Shown one piece after another: positions 38,538 through 48,098 of a DNA stretch of 64,000 nucleotides; position 1 is the stretch's first letter, and each line of letters begins with the position of its first letter. Location: contig NZ_CP040094.1 of assembly GCF_013343235.1 (NCBI RefSeq), positions 2,046,501 through 2,110,500 on the forward strand. The letters are read 5' to 3'. Position numbers and translations under genes: made by a program. Under the pieces are notes generated by a model. It worked only from the letters and a program-made list of their open reading frames with translations. It was not told the DNA's origin and did no database searches. The DNA is from Nostoc sp. TCL240-02. Lineage in GTDB: Bacteria > Cyanobacteriota > Cyanobacteriia > Cyanobacteriales > Nostocaceae.

Positions 38538-41042
38538 ATGACTACAATATCTAAAAGTACTTTATCTCCATCTGCTCAAGAGCGATCGCTCATCTTGTGG
38601 TTTGATGAAGTTGGAATTGCTGATATCCCGTTAGTTGGTGGTAAAAATGCCTCACTGGGCGAAATGATTCAACAGCTAACGCCCAAAGGGATTAACGTTC
38701 CTACCGGATTCGCCACCACTGCTTACGCTTATCGTCATTTCATCAAATTAGCAGGTTTAGAAGCAAAGCTACGCAAACTCTTTGCTGACTTGGATGTTGA
38801 GGATGTCAAAAATTTACGCGAACGAGGGAAAAAAGCGCGATCGCTATTAATCCACACTCCATTCCCTGTAGAATTGCGAGAGGCGATCGCTACAGCCTAC
38901 CAAAGTCTTTGTGAAATATACCATACAGAGACAGATGTTGCAGTCCGTTCTAGCGCCACTGCCGAGGATTTACCTGACGCTAGTTTTGCTGGACAGCAAG
39001 AAACTTACCTCAATGTTGTAGGTGTTGAGGGAGTTTTAGCAGCTTGTCACAAATGCTTTGCTTCCCTATTTACCGATCGCGCCATTTCTTATCGCCACAC
39101 CAAGAGGTTTGACCACTTTAGCATTGCTCTGGCTGTGGGCGTGCAAAAAATGGTGCGTTCTGACTTAGCAACCTCTGGTGTGATGTTTTCCATTGACACA
39201 GAAACCGGATTTAGGGATGCAGCACTAATTACAGCCGCCTATGGTTTAGGTGAAAACGTTGTTCAAGGTTCTGTAAATCCTGATGAATATTATGTTTTTA
39301 AACCAACTTTAAAAGCTGGTTTCCGTCCAATTATCGATAAAAAATTGGGCAGTAAAGAACTGAAAATGATTTATGATGACGGCTCCAAATTTACGAAAAA
39401 TGTTTCGGTTTCCTCCAGCGAGAGAGGTAAATTTGCCCTGAGTGATGAAGAGATTTTACAGCTAGGAACTTGGGCGTGTTTAATTGAAGACCATTACTCT
39501 CAAGTCCACGGTATTTTAACTCCAATGGATATCGAGTGGGCAAAAGATGGTATTACTAACCAACTTTTTATTGTGCAAGCGCGTCCCGAAACCGTCCAAT
39601 CGCAGAAGACAGGAAATGTGCTACGGAGTTATCGGTTGGTATTGGGGAATCGGGAACTTGTACTGAGCGCAGCCGAAGTATGGGGAATCGGGAATGGGGA
39701 AAAATCTTCCCAATCTCTAATTCCCTTGGTTACGGGAAGTGCAATTGGGGAAGGTATTAGTCAAGGGAAAGCCCGCTTAATTTTAGATGTTCAGAAACTC
39801 GAACAGTTTCAAGTTGGGGAAGTTTTGGTGACAGAGAGAACCGATCCCGACTGGGAACCGATTATGAAACGCGCTAGTGCAATTGTCACCAACTCTGGTG
39901 GTAGAACGTGTCACGCCGCAATTATTGCGCGAGAATTGGGTGTACCTGCGATCGTGGGATGTGGCAATGCTACAGAAATTTTGAAACCTGGTCAAGAGGT
40001 AACAATTTCTTGCGCTGAAGGAGAAGAAGGAAAAGTTTATGCAGGTTTATTACCTTTTGAAGTTGAAGAAGTTGCTTTAGAGAACTTACCGCGTACCCAT
40101 ACTAAAATTTTAATGAATGTGGGTAATCCCCAAGAAGCATTGAGTTTATCGGCAATTCCTAACGATGGCGTAGGTTTAGCGCGGACAGAATTTATCATTG
40201 CTAACCAAATTCAAATTCATCCAATGGCGTTGATTCATTATGAGCTATTAAAAGATGAATTTGCGAAAGCTAAAATTGCTGAAACTACCTCACTTTATGA
40301 TGACAAAACCCAATATTTTGTAGATAAATTAGCTCAAGGCATTGGTAGAATTGCCGCAGCATTTTATCCTAAACCAGTAATTGTGCGAATGTCAGATTTC
40401 AAAAGTAATGAATATGCGAATTTGCTAGGTGGGCGACAGTTTGAACCCAATGAAGAAAACCCGATGTTAGGTTGGCGAGGAGCAGCGCGTTACTATGATG
40501 AAGGCTACAGAGAAGCTTTTGCTCTAGAATGTCATGCCCTCAAACGGGTACGGGAAGATATGGGTTTAACGAATGTTATTCCAATGATTCCTTTTTGTCG
40601 CACTCCCGATGAAGGGCGGTTGGTTTTAGCAGAGATGGCAAAAAATGGTTTAAATCAGGGTGTTAACGGCTTACAGGTTTATGTGATGTGCGAGTTGCCT
40701 AGTAATGTGATTCTGGCTGAGGAATTTGCTGAGGTATTTGATGGTTTCTCCATTGGTTCAAATGATTTAACTCAACTAACGCTAGGGATAGATAGGGATT
40801 CGGCATTGGTAGCGCGATTGTTTGATGAACGCAGTCCGGCTGTCAAACGAATGGTGAAAATGGTCATCGAAACAGCGAAAAAATGCGATCGCAAAATCGG
40901 CATTTGTGGACAAGCACCCAGCGATTATCCAGAATTTGCCCAGTTTTTGGTTGAACAAGGAATTGACTCGATTAGTTTGAATCCAGATTCGGTTTTAAAG
41001 ACGATGCTAGAAGTGGCAAAAGTTGAGGGTACTAATTCGTAA
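38538..41042 (+). CDS. ppsA: Phosphoenolpyruvate synthase
   Basis: 834 aa. It makes PEP from pyruvate and ATP. The N-terminal nucleotide-binding domain has VGGKNASLGEMI and AVRSSATAEDLPDASFAGQQ. The swivelling phosphohistidine domain has GGRTCHAAIIARELGVPAIV (catalytic His), and the C-terminal barrel has FSIGSNDLTQLTLGIDRDS. Residues ~368-393 between the first two domains read LVLGNRELVLSAAEVWGIGN, which is the translation of a Nostoc palindromic repeat (39640-39715), inserted in frame in the inter-domain linker. Active-site residues are intact, so the enzyme is probably still functional. xisH starts 12 nt downstream. Confidence 0.95.
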   Translation: MTTISKSTLSPSAQERSLILWFDEVGIADIPLVGGKNASLGEMIQQLTPKGINVPTGFATTAYAYRHFIKLAGLEAKLRKLFADLDVEDVKNLRERGKKARSLLIHTPFPVELREAIATAYQSLCEIYHTETDVAVRSSATAEDLPDASFAGQQETYLNVVGVEGVLAACHKCFASLFTDRAISYRHTKRFDHFSIALAVGVQKMVRSDLATSGVMFSIDTETGFRDAALITAAYGLGENVVQGSVNPDEYYVFKPTLKAGFRPIIDKKLGSKELKMIYDDGSKFTKNVSVSSSERGKFALSDEEILQLGTWACLIEDHYSQVHGILTPMDIEWAKDGITNQLFIVQARPETVQSQKTGNVLRSYRLVLGNRELVLSAAEVWGIGNGEKSSQSLIPLVTGSAIGEGISQGKARLILDVQKLEQFQVGEVLVTERTDPDWEPIMKRASAIVTNSGGRTCHAAIIARELGVPAIVGCGNATEILKPGQEVTISCAEGEEGKVYAGLLPFEVEEVALENLPRTHTKILMNVGNPQEALSLSAIPNDGVGLARTEFIIANQIQIHPMALIHYELLKDEFAKAKIAETTSLYDDKTQYFVDKLAQGIGRIAAAFYPKPVIVRMSDFKSNEYANLLGGRQFEPNEENPMLGWRGAARYYDEGYREAFALECHALKRVREDMGLTNVIPMIPFCRTPDEGRLVLAEMAKNGLNQGVNGLQVYVMCELPSNVILAEEFAEVFDGFSIGSNDLTQLTLGIDRDSALVARLFDERSPAVKRMVKMVIETAKKCDRKIGICGQAPSDYPEFAQFLVEQGIDSISLNPDSVLKTMLEVAKVEGTNS
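39640..39715. repeat. Palindromic repeat inside the ppsA reading frame
   Basis: TTGTACTGAGCGCAGCCGAA and flanking GGGAATCGGGAA words match the intergenic repeats at 10.9 kb. Their reading frame is open in ppsA and falls in a domain linker. Confidence 0.8.
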
Positions 41043-41054
41043 TTCGAGTAATTT

Positions 41055-41492
41055 ATGCCAGTTAGAGACTGTTACCACGAAAACTTGAAGAATGCCCTAA
41101 TTAAAGATGGCTGGAATGTTACTGACGATCCCTTTCATCTAAAGTGGGGAAAAAAGGATCTTTACGTGGATTTGGCAGCCGAAAAGTTGCTCACAGCAGA
41201 AAAAGGAACAGAGAAGATTGCTGTAGAAATCAAAACCTTCAGTGGCGACTCAGAAGTAGCAGACCTAGAACAGGCGATTGGTCAGTACTTTACCTACCTT
41301 GCTGTTATGAGCCGTAATTATCAAGATAGGGTTTTGTATATCGCTGTTCATGAGGATGTTTTTACAGATATTTTTGAGGAAGAGCCGCTTGGTAAACTTA
41401 TATTGGAAGACTACAAAATTCCTCTAATCGTTTTTAATCCAAAGCGGGAGGTTATTGTCCGATGGGTAATTTGGAGCAATACAGGCAACTAA
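41055..41492 (+). CDS. xisH: XisH-family protein (fdxN-element excision factor)
   Basis: 145 aa. VRDCYHENLKNALIKDGWNV, DLYVDLAAEKLL and IAVEIKTFSGDSEVADLEQA are the XisH signature. The D...ExK pattern around VEIKTF is that of a PD-(D/E)XK nuclease fold. In Anabaena, xisH and xisI are needed for fdxN-element excision, but many free-standing pairs exist in cyanobacteria with unknown roles. It overlaps xisI by 31 bases and follows ppsA closely. No XisF recombinase or fdxN element is visible in the window. Confidence 0.92.
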   Translation: MPVRDCYHENLKNALIKDGWNVTDDPFHLKWGKKDLYVDLAAEKLLTAEKGTEKIAVEIKTFSGDSEVADLEQAIGQYFTYLAVMSRNYQDRVLYIAVHEDVFTDIFEEEPLGKLILEDYKIPLIVFNPKREVIVRWVIWSNTGN

Positions 41493-41821
41493 TTTGCAGC
41501 ATTCTTACTGAACACACAAAGATTCCTTACTCTTACGGTAATATTCAGCATGAAACTATCTTTGATCGAGAACAGGATCGATATTTGGTAATGATTCTTG
41601 GTCGAGAACCAGTGCCAGAACTCTCTCCAACTGCAACACGCCGCGTTCACGGCTGCTTGATTCACATTGATATTATTGATGGCAAAATTTGGATTCAACG
41701 TGATGGCACTGAAGAGGGGGTAGCAACGGAATTGGTAAGGGCTGGTGTGCCGAAGGATCGGATTGTATTGGGATTTCGGTCTGAAGAACTGCGGAAAGAT
41801 TCAGAATATGCTGTTGCATAA
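41462..41821 (+). CDS. xisI: XisI-family protein
   Basis: 119 aa. It matches XisI throughout: ILTEHTKIPYSYGNIQ, FDREQDRYLVMILG, RVHGCLIHIDIIDGKIWIQR and VPKDRIVLGFR. It overlaps the end of xisH and is almost always found with it, so the two probably form a complex. Enzymatic function is unknown. Confidence 0.92.
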   Translation: MGNLEQYRQLICSILTEHTKIPYSYGNIQHETIFDREQDRYLVMILGREPVPELSPTATRRVHGCLIHIDIIDGKIWIQRDGTEEGVATELVRAGVPKDRIVLGFRSEELRKDSEYAVA

Positions 41822-41968
41822 CCAACGGTAGTTAAACTTCTGGATAATTGCCCACAGCATAGCGATCGCCATATTTTGTTTGTGTAATTCTCTACAAAAC
41901 TTTTGACTGCTCAACCATAAGTATCTTACTATTTTGCAGAATGGCAATTTAGTTTAGCCAAAAGCAAG

Positions 41969-42520
41969 ATGACAAATCTTTTGGAAACCGAACGCTTGAT
42001 CATTCGCAGTTGGATACCCGAACACGATGCCGAACAAGCCTTTATAATTTACAGCGATCCTGAAGTTACGCATTTTCTTGGTAAATCTTCTCGCTCCGCA
42101 AGTATTGAATCACAGCGTCAGCGCTTGATTGAAGGTATTGAGCGAATGCATCAACGCAATAATGGTACTGGATCTTGGGCAATTGTCGAAAAGGAAACTA
42201 CAGCAATTGTGGGAACTATCCTTCTTAAACAATTGCCCGACAAAGATGGTTTAACTACTCAAGATTATGAGGTAGGCTGGCACTTACGGCGAGCTTCTTG
42301 GGGTAAAGGGTATGCAACGGAAGCAGGACGAGTTATGCTCAACTACGGATTTAGTGTTTTGAACTTGCCAGTGATTTATGCCGTAGTGAAGCCAGAAAAT
42401 CATGCCTCAATCCGTGTAACAGAACGATTGGGTATGAAACCAGTGGGGCGAACAAATAATTATTACGGTATTGAACTACTCCTGTTTCAACTAGATGCAC
42501 TTGAAGAATGGAGGGAGTAA
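41969..42520 (+). CDS. GNAT-family N-acetyltransferase
   Basis: 183 aa of the RimJ/RimL type. The N-terminus LETERLIIRSWIPEHDAEQA is typical. YEVGWHLRRASWGKGYATEA holds the acetyl-CoA pyrophosphate loop, and VKPENHASIRVTERLGMKPV is the C-terminal signature. The substrate could be a protein N-terminus, an amino acid or a small amine; not determinable here. It is monocistronic, with repeat DNA on its 3' side. Confidence 0.9.
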   Translation: MTNLLETERLIIRSWIPEHDAEQAFIIYSDPEVTHFLGKSSRSASIESQRQRLIEGIERMHQRNNGTGSWAIVEKETTAIVGTILLKQLPDKDGLTTQDYEVGWHLRRASWGKGYATEAGRVMLNYGFSVLNLPVIYAVVKPENHASIRVTERLGMKPVGRTNNYYGIELLLFQLDALEEWRE

Positions 42521-42665
42521 CAAGGGAGCAGTTCTTGAGCAGAGGGTAGGAGGGCAAAGCAGTGGAGTTCAAAAACTCGTCGGCGAGTATCAAAGACTCA
42601 TCCCCTATTCCCAATGCCCAATCCCCCATGCCCAATGACAAATGACAAATGACAAATAACAAATG
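42521..42665. repeat. Short repeats running into a start codon
   Basis: CCCAATGCCCAATCCCCCAT is followed by tandem ATGACAA units up to 42665. The ATG of the next gene is itself inside the last unit, so the start and ribosome-binding region have been replaced by repeat DNA. Confidence 0.7.
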
Positions 42666-44261
42666 ACTAAAAAGTGGTTCCGAATTGGGATGGTGAGTGT
42701 ATTTCTTCTCTCACTCGCCTTGAGGTTTTGGGGATTGGAGCGATTCAATACTCTAGTATTTGATGAAGTTTACTTTGCAAAATTTGGTAATGATTATCTC
42801 ACGCACACACCATTTTTTAATGCTCATCCGCCGCTAAGTCAATATATGATTGGCATCGGCATTTGGATTGGCAGTCACATTCCTTTTTGGCACGATACAG
42901 TAAATGGGCTAACGGGTTCAATGCGATCGCCCTGGACTTATCGGTGGTTCAATGCCCTTACTGGCTCATTTATCCCTTTAGTTGTAGCTGCGATCGCTTA
43001 TCAGTTGAGTTATCGCCGTAGCTTTGCTTTGCTTGCGGGTTTGTTTACAGCTTGTGATGGCATTTTTCTAGTTGAATCCCGCTATGCTTTAAGTAATATT
43101 TATATTGTCATCTTTGGTTTATTAGGACACTGGTTTTTATTATTAGCATTAGATAAGCAAAATCGGCGACGTTCATTTTGGTTAGTTTTTGCTGGCATTG
43201 CTTTTGGTGCATCAGTCGGTGCTAAATGGAACGGTTTATGGTTTCTATCCGGTGCTTATCTTATTTGGATAGTAGCTTGGGTAATTCAGGGAACGCATTC
43301 TTTTTCTAACGCCAAACTCTTTTTTCAATCCCCCTCATTGGAGGAGACAGGAGGCAGGAGGCAGGATAGCGCAGCGTTAGCGAGTCCGCGAGCGTCGGCA
43401 GAAGGCAGGAGCCAGGAGTCAGAAGTCAGGAGTCAGGAGGTAGGAATTAGTACTTATTCTCCACCATTTATACCATCTCCCTCATCTGAGTCACCACTAC
43501 AAAACTTGACTCAGCTAAATATTTTCCAGATGTTATTTTATCTAGGAATAATTCCAGCTTTTATCTATAGCATCATCTGGATTCCTCACCTTCAGCTAGA
43601 TAAAACTTATGGATTTATTGCAGTACATCAGCAAATTTTGAAATTTCACTTGCATTTAGGTGGTAATAGTTCGGATGTACATCCTTATTGTGCTGCGTGG
43701 TACAAATGGCCTTTGATGACTCGACCAATGGCATATTATTATCAAACGGCTGAAAGTATCACTGAACCATTACCTGTCATGGGGCCACCTTTACCTGCTG
43801 GTGCTGGACAAGTTATTTATGATGTCCATGCAATGGGCAATCCCTTTTTGTGGTGGTTTGGTGTTGCTGCAATATTGTTTTTAGTAGGAATGCTGGTGTC
43901 ACAAGCCGTAATGCCTTGGGTGAAGGAAAAACGTTTTTCTGTACCTGCAACTCTTAGTATTGATACTTGGATTGCCTTGTATTTAGTTATAAATTATGCT
44001 GCTAACTTAGCACCTTGGGTGGAAGTGACGAGGTGCGTTTTCATATACCATTATATGTGTGCAGTAGTATTTGTATTTTTAGCGATCGCTTGGTTTGTCG
44101 ATCAGTGTCTTCGCAGCTACTATCAACAACTCCGGGCGCTAGGTGTTACCATTACTTTTATCATTCTCGCTGCTTTTATTTTCTGGATGCCTATTTATCT
44201 GGGTTTACCCCTCTCACCTCACGGTTATAAACTGCGGATGTGGTTCAACTCTTGGATTTGA
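42663..44261 (+). CDS. PMT-family phospholipid-linked glycosyl/mannosyltransferase
   Basis: 532 aa integral membrane protein (about ten hydrophobic helices) of the GT39/PMT type. FDEVYFAKFGNDYLTHTPFF is the first-loop Asp-Glu catalytic motif, and HPPLSQYMIGIGIWIGSH follows. It transfers a sugar from a polyprenyl carrier to a protein or glycan at the membrane. Residues ~226-261 are the translation of repeat DNA (43341-43445), in frame, in a loop between helices. The ATG lies in an ATGACAA repeat, so expression may be altered. Start and topology are otherwise normal. Confidence 0.88.
   Translation: MTKKWFRIGMVSVFLLSLALRFWGLERFNTLVFDEVYFAKFGNDYLTHTPFFNAHPPLSQYMIGIGIWIGSHIPFWHDTVNGLTGSMRSPWTYRWFNALTGSFIPLVVAAIAYQLSYRRSFALLAGLFTACDGIFLVESRYALSNIYIVIFGLLGHWFLLLALDKQNRRRSFWLVFAGIAFGASVGAKWNGLWFLSGAYLIWIVAWVIQGTHSFSNAKLFFQSPSLEETGGRRQDSAALASPRASAEGRSQESEVRSQEVGISTYSPPFIPSPSSESPLQNLTQLNIFQMLFYLGIIPAFIYSIIWIPHLQLDKTYGFIAVHQQILKFHLHLGGNSSDVHPYCAAWYKWPLMTRPMAYYYQTAESITEPLPVMGPPLPAGAGQVIYDVHAMGNPFLWWFGVAAILFLVGMLVSQAVMPWVKEKRFSVPATLSIDTWIALYLVINYAANLAPWVEVTRCVFIYHYMCAVVFVFLAIAWFVDQCLRSYYQQLRALGVTITFIILAAFIFWMPIYLGLPLSPHGYKLRMWFNSWI
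43341..43445. repeat. Repeat insertion inside the PMT gene
   Basis: GGAGGCAGGAGGCAGGATAG, GCAGCGTTAGCGAGTCCGCG and GGAGTCAGAAGTCAGGAGTC are intergenic Nostoc repeats. Here the 105-bp block is in frame and coding. Confidence 0.8.
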
Positions 44262-44396
44262 TTAAAAGGGCATGGGGCATTGTAATTAATAACTCCTAAA
44301 TCCTGTACAGACGTGATGAATCACGTCTCCTAACTCTTAAAGAACGCATCAAAGTTTACCCAAAGCAATTACTTGTTAAGTCGCTTCATTCACAAC

Positions 44397-45032
44397 TTAT
44401 CGTCTGACAAACAAAGCCCGATAAACAGGTTCACCTTTTTTTTGTGTACCCATTTCCCGTTCTGTGGGCACTGGTAGGGGATTTTCTGCTAACCATTCTT
44501 CTGTGCCAACTTTCTGATAAGCTGGGTGAGCAGCAAAGTGATCGCGCATTTCCACCGCAATAAATTCCATATCTGATTGCACAAACACAATCCCACCAAC
44601 TGCAAGATAACTGGCTAACTCCGCCACTAGTTCTGGTTGCACTACACGGCGTTTAGCATGGCGGGTTTTAAACCAAGGATCGGGGAATTGAATTGTAACG
44701 CGCTGTAAACTCCCTGGAGGGAGAGAAGATAATAGAGAGTCCAGCGAGTTATTCACATTGCAAAATAAGTAGTGCAGATTTGTTAAAGCCAACTCAGAAC
44801 TTAACCTATTCGCCTCCACCACCAGAGGTTCTCGAATTTCCAAACCGAGAAAATTCCAGTTGGGTTCTATTTTGGCCATATTTAGCAAAAACTGCCCCTT
44901 AGCACAGCCAATATCTAAATGTAGTGGTTGATTTGGCTTTGCATAAATTTTTCCCCAGTCAAGGGGACTTGCTGGTGTTTGATACTTTTTAGCAAGTGGA
45001 TTAACATGCTGGCGGACTCGGACTGCTGCCAA
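44397..45032 (-). CDS. trmB: tRNA (guanine-46-N7)-methyltransferase
   Basis: 211 aa. It methylates G46 in the tRNA variable loop using S-adenosylmethionine. LHLDIGCAKGQFLLNMA is the SAM motif, GLEIREPLVVEAN the acidic loop, and IQFPDPWFKTRHAKRRVVQP the TrmB signature with the catalytic region. The C-terminal TEREMGTQKKGEPVYRALF is also characteristic. Full length; start at the ATG at 45032. Confidence 0.95.
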   Translation of the reverse strand: MAAVRVRQHVNPLAKKYQTPASPLDWGKIYAKPNQPLHLDIGCAKGQFLLNMAKIEPNWNFLGLEIREPLVVEANRLSSELALTNLHYLFCNVNNSLDSLLSSLPPGSLQRVTIQFPDPWFKTRHAKRRVVQPELVAELASYLAVGGIVFVQSDMEFIAVEMRDHFAAHPAYQKVGTEEWLAENPLPVPTEREMGTQKKGEPVYRALFVRR

Positions 45033-45325
45033 AATTTCCTCTCCTTTACGTGAAAATATCCTATGGTGTGTGCGATCGCGCCATCAGTTGGCTTTGTTAA
45101 CAAAATGTACTAAATATCTGGTAATTATTACTCAATTGCCTACATCCATCTATTACGATAGCAACAAGAATGGATTGATTGGTAGTGTCAAAAACCAAAG
45201 CTGCAACTACAAGCAAAAAATAACTATATAGTTATTAACTATATCAAGTAAATTCTCATCTTGTTTTAAAGTTATTATGACTATGCTGGAGACAGAGTAA
45301 TAAGTCATAAGTAATAAGTCATAAG

Positions 45326-46053
45326 TAATGAGTAATAAGTAATGAGTGGATTATTTTTATTTTTCTTTCAATTTGTTGATTGAAGTTGTTAATATCTTAA
45401 TAATTATTTCATTCTCTTCTATCAAGTTTTGAAATTTTGATTTTGACACTAACTCCGATTTTATCATTATTTTTATCCAATAAAGGGTTTCACTGGCTTC
45501 CTTTAAGGCTATAGAATACTTATTGATAAAGTCTTTATTTGATTGTGCATATTTAGCTTCTGAATAGTTTGCACCATGAAAAATAAGTAATAAGTAATAA
45601 GTAATGAGTAATGAGTAATGAGTTAGAGATTTTTACAGATTTTTAGCTCACGGTGAATAAATAATAAATATTTTTTTACTTATTACTCATTACTCCTATT
45701 GATGTTCCGCTTCTTAAAAATTGTTTAGACAAGATTTTCCCAGCGTCGTCAAAAGGTCTTTTATTTAGCTCAGAATAAGCTTTGATAACTCTTATCGCCA
45801 AATTTTCTGTTCTTTCTTGAATACTGAGATTTGCGTTATAATTAATCATGAGTAAAAAAGAATGTGGTAATTCAATTTTACTTTATAAGTAATGGGTATT
45901 TACTCATTACTCATTACTCATTACTCATTACTCATTACTCATTACTCATTACTTAAAGAACGCGAAAAATAACTTTTCTCACTGCAAATTTTACTCAGCA
46001 AGGATTGTGCATGATTTTTTAACCCATGAAAAGGTACAAAATCAACACCCTAG
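45326..46053. repeat. Inverted-repeat arm A (pairs with 62200-62927)
   Basis: About 0.73 kb, nearly identical in reverse complement to arm B. The inner edge (toward the island) ends at AGGTACAAAATCAACAC-CTAG in both. The arm contains a disrupted four-helix-bundle gene, AATGAGT heptamer tracts at both sides, and no transposase. Together the arms flank 16 kb of CRISPR and accessory genes. Confidence 0.88.
45357..45849 (-). pseudogene. Four-helix-bundle (S23/IVP-like) gene disrupted by a repeat element
   Basis: The ATG at 45849 opens ERTENLAIRVIKAYSELNKR and SKQFLRSGTSIG, and the frame resumes at GANYSEAKYAQSNKDFINKY to the TAA at 45357; together these are a complete four-helix-bundle (23S rRNA intervening-sequence) family protein. 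Between Gly and Ala the gene is split by ~117 bp (45576-45693) of AT-rich DNA whose ends are inverted (AAAATAAGTAATA and TTACTTATTACTC). The family sometimes sits inside rRNA and otherwise has an unknown role. It is non-functional here. Confidence 0.8.
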
Positions 46054-46970
46054 TTGAGAACACCAATTTGATGTTGAGTGTGATTTTTGCTTTTTTTACT
46101 CAGCACTGGCTCAACGCACCGCTAACAACACTATTTCAGTAATTTTTTATCCTTGGAAACCTCCATTTCCATGTAGGCACTATATTTCAAAAGAAATTAA
46201 ATTGCAAATTTCTATGGATATAATTGCCCATGAATTTCTGGAATTGAGTAATTTTCAACGCGCTTGGGAAAAGGTAGCAGAAAATCGAGGTTGTGCAGGT
46301 GTAGATGGAGAAACTATTGATAAATTTGCTAGCAATCAAACCATTAATATTTATCAATTGCGAAATGCTGTTAGCAATAGTACATACCAACCTCAGCCTT
46401 GCAAACAGGTGATTATTCCCAAAAAAAATGGCAGTCGGCGAGAGTTAAAAATACCTACAGTGCGGGATAGAATTGTTCAGCAAGCTCTATTAAATGTGCT
46501 TTATCCAATCATGGAGGCTAAATTTTCGTCTGCAAGTTTTGCTTATCGTCCTAATTTATCTTACCTGAATGCAGTAGAAAAAGTAGCTGACTGGCGAGAT
46601 CATGGTTATTCTTGGGTTTTAGATGCAGATATTGTGAAATTTTTTGATAATATCGACCATCAAAGGTTATTAACACAAGTCAGAATACATATAAATAATC
46701 CGGGGATTTTATGTTTGATTAAATCCTGGGTATCAGTTGGAATGTTAACTGAAGAGGGACTGATATTACCCCAAAAGGGCATCCCACAAGGTGCAGTAAT
46801 TTCGCCGATGCTGGCCAATATTTATCTGCATGAATTTGATGAATTTATTACCGCAACAGATTTAAAACTCGTGCGTTATGCGGATGATTTTCTCATTTTA
46901 TCACCCACTCAAGAGCGAATTTTACAAGCAAAATTAGAAATCATCAATCTTTTGGATTCTATGGGATTAA

Positions 46971-47896
46971 GAGCTGATTCGTAAACAAAAGATTAAGCTG
47001 CCATTCGTTTTACCATCAGACGAATCAATGAGCCGTAAATCATGGCTTCACTGATCTCTGTGTACAACTCATAATCCTTGCTCAAACGCCGAAATCGATT
47101 GAGCCAGCCGAATGTCCTTTCCACAATCCACCGCTTGGGTAATCGTTCAAATGTTTTCGATATTCTCTCAATCACCTCAACACGAACCTGTTCTCCGCAA
47201 ACTTGCTTGACAGCTTGAGCAAAGTTTTCACCAGAATAGCCTTGATCTACCCAAACAACTTCCAATTTAGACAATTCCTGAGCCGATTCATGGAGTACAA
47301 CCACAGCCCCCAAACGTTCCGACGCATTAGCTTCAGTCACTAAAACGCCAATCAACAAACCTTGAGAATCCACAACTATATGTCGCTTACGGCCTTTAAC
47401 TTTCTTACCACCATCGAAACCGTAGACTTCCCCTTTTTTTCCGTTGTCTTCACTGACTGAGAATCGGCGATCGCAACGCTAGAGTGTTCGTCTCTGCCCA
47501 AATCTTGTCGCAGTTGATGGCGCACTTGGTCGTGAATTTTCTGCCATATTCCTTTGCGCTGCCATTTCTGAAAGTAGCCGTATACTGTTGTGTAAGGTGG
47601 AAGATCATGGGGTAGCATTTCCCACTGACACCCGGTACGTTGCACATAGAAAATAGCATTCAAAATTTCTCGTAAATCTACTTCTACAGGATGCCCAAAC
47701 CCTTTAGGTTTTGGTAGAAAGGGCTTGATAATTAACCATTCGGCATCGCTTAAATCACTTGGGTAGGGTTTACGCTGTGGATTTTCAATCGCAGGTAGAC
47801 GGCTCATCGACTACAACATAAATTACACTCGACTTAGCCTATAACCTGAACAAAACCGGATTCAGTTTTCTTTAGATTTTCTTTACGAATCAGCTC
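46971..47896 (-). mobile_element. IS5-family insertion sequence, 926 bp
   Basis: Perfect 15-bp terminal inverted repeats GAGCTGATTCGTAAA and TTTACGAATCAGCTC lie at 46971-46985 and 47882-47896. They are flanked by a 3-bp target duplication TAA (46968-46970 and 47897-47899), consistent with the TNA duplications of IS5-type elements. The element carries one frameshifted transposase gene. It sits inside the reverse transcriptase and looks recent because both ends are intact. Confidence 0.93.
46993..47807 (-). CDS. IS5-family DDE transposase, made by programmed -1 frameshift
   Basis: Two overlapping-phase frames. The first (47807 to 47376) starts with the IS5 N-terminus LSDAEWLIIKPFLPKPKGFG, has the helix-turn-helix region YFQKWQRKGIWQKIHDQ, and ends at the first Asp of the DDE triad (AIADSQSVKTTEKKG). 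The second (to 46993) has the second Asp in VVWVDQGYSG and the Glu in KRWIVERTFGWLNRF. Reading A-AAA-AAG with a -1 slip changes EKKGKST into EKKGEVYGFDGGKKVKGRKR, the standard IS5 sequence. So a single ~270-aa transposase is expected and the element is probably active. Confidence 0.88.
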
Positions 47897-48098
47897 TAAT
47901 GATGAATGCCGAGAAAACTCAAATCACTAGTTTTAACCGGGGTTTTCGGTTTTTAGGTCATGGTTTTTTAGAAAATGCTATTTTTCCAATCGATGTTAAT
48001 TCAGAGAAGCTGAAATCTGGAATAGAGAAAAGTAAAAGTAAAAAAAAAGTCCCAACATTAGGCAAGAAGCACAAGCACAGAATGCCACAACCTTAGAA

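Larger units (their letters stand above)
46214..48095 (+). pseudogene. Group II-type reverse transcriptase part of an RT-Cas1 fusion, split by an IS
   Basis: RT motifs read through FQRAWEKVAENRGCAGVDG, LKIPTVRDRIVQQALLNVLY, WVLDADIVKFFDNIDH (first catalytic Asp), GIPQGAVISPMLANIYL and RYADDFLIL (YADD). The frame breaks at 46970 at the IS edge and resumes at 47897. Joining 46970 to 47900 gives LLDSMGLMMNAEKTQIT and then GFRFLGHGF (motif 7) with no loss. The frame next ends at 48095, but at the A9 run at 48040-48048 the -1 frame continues as an open linker (SPNIRQEAQAQNATT, acidic and Gln-rich) straight into Cas1. The ancestral gene was thus an RT-Cas1 fusion of the type that acquires spacers from RNA. 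The start is the ATG at 46214. Confidence 0.88.

Noticed and set aside
42351..42662. Reverse frame over the GNAT end and repeats
   Set aside because: Mostly antisense of a conserved gene and repeat DNA.
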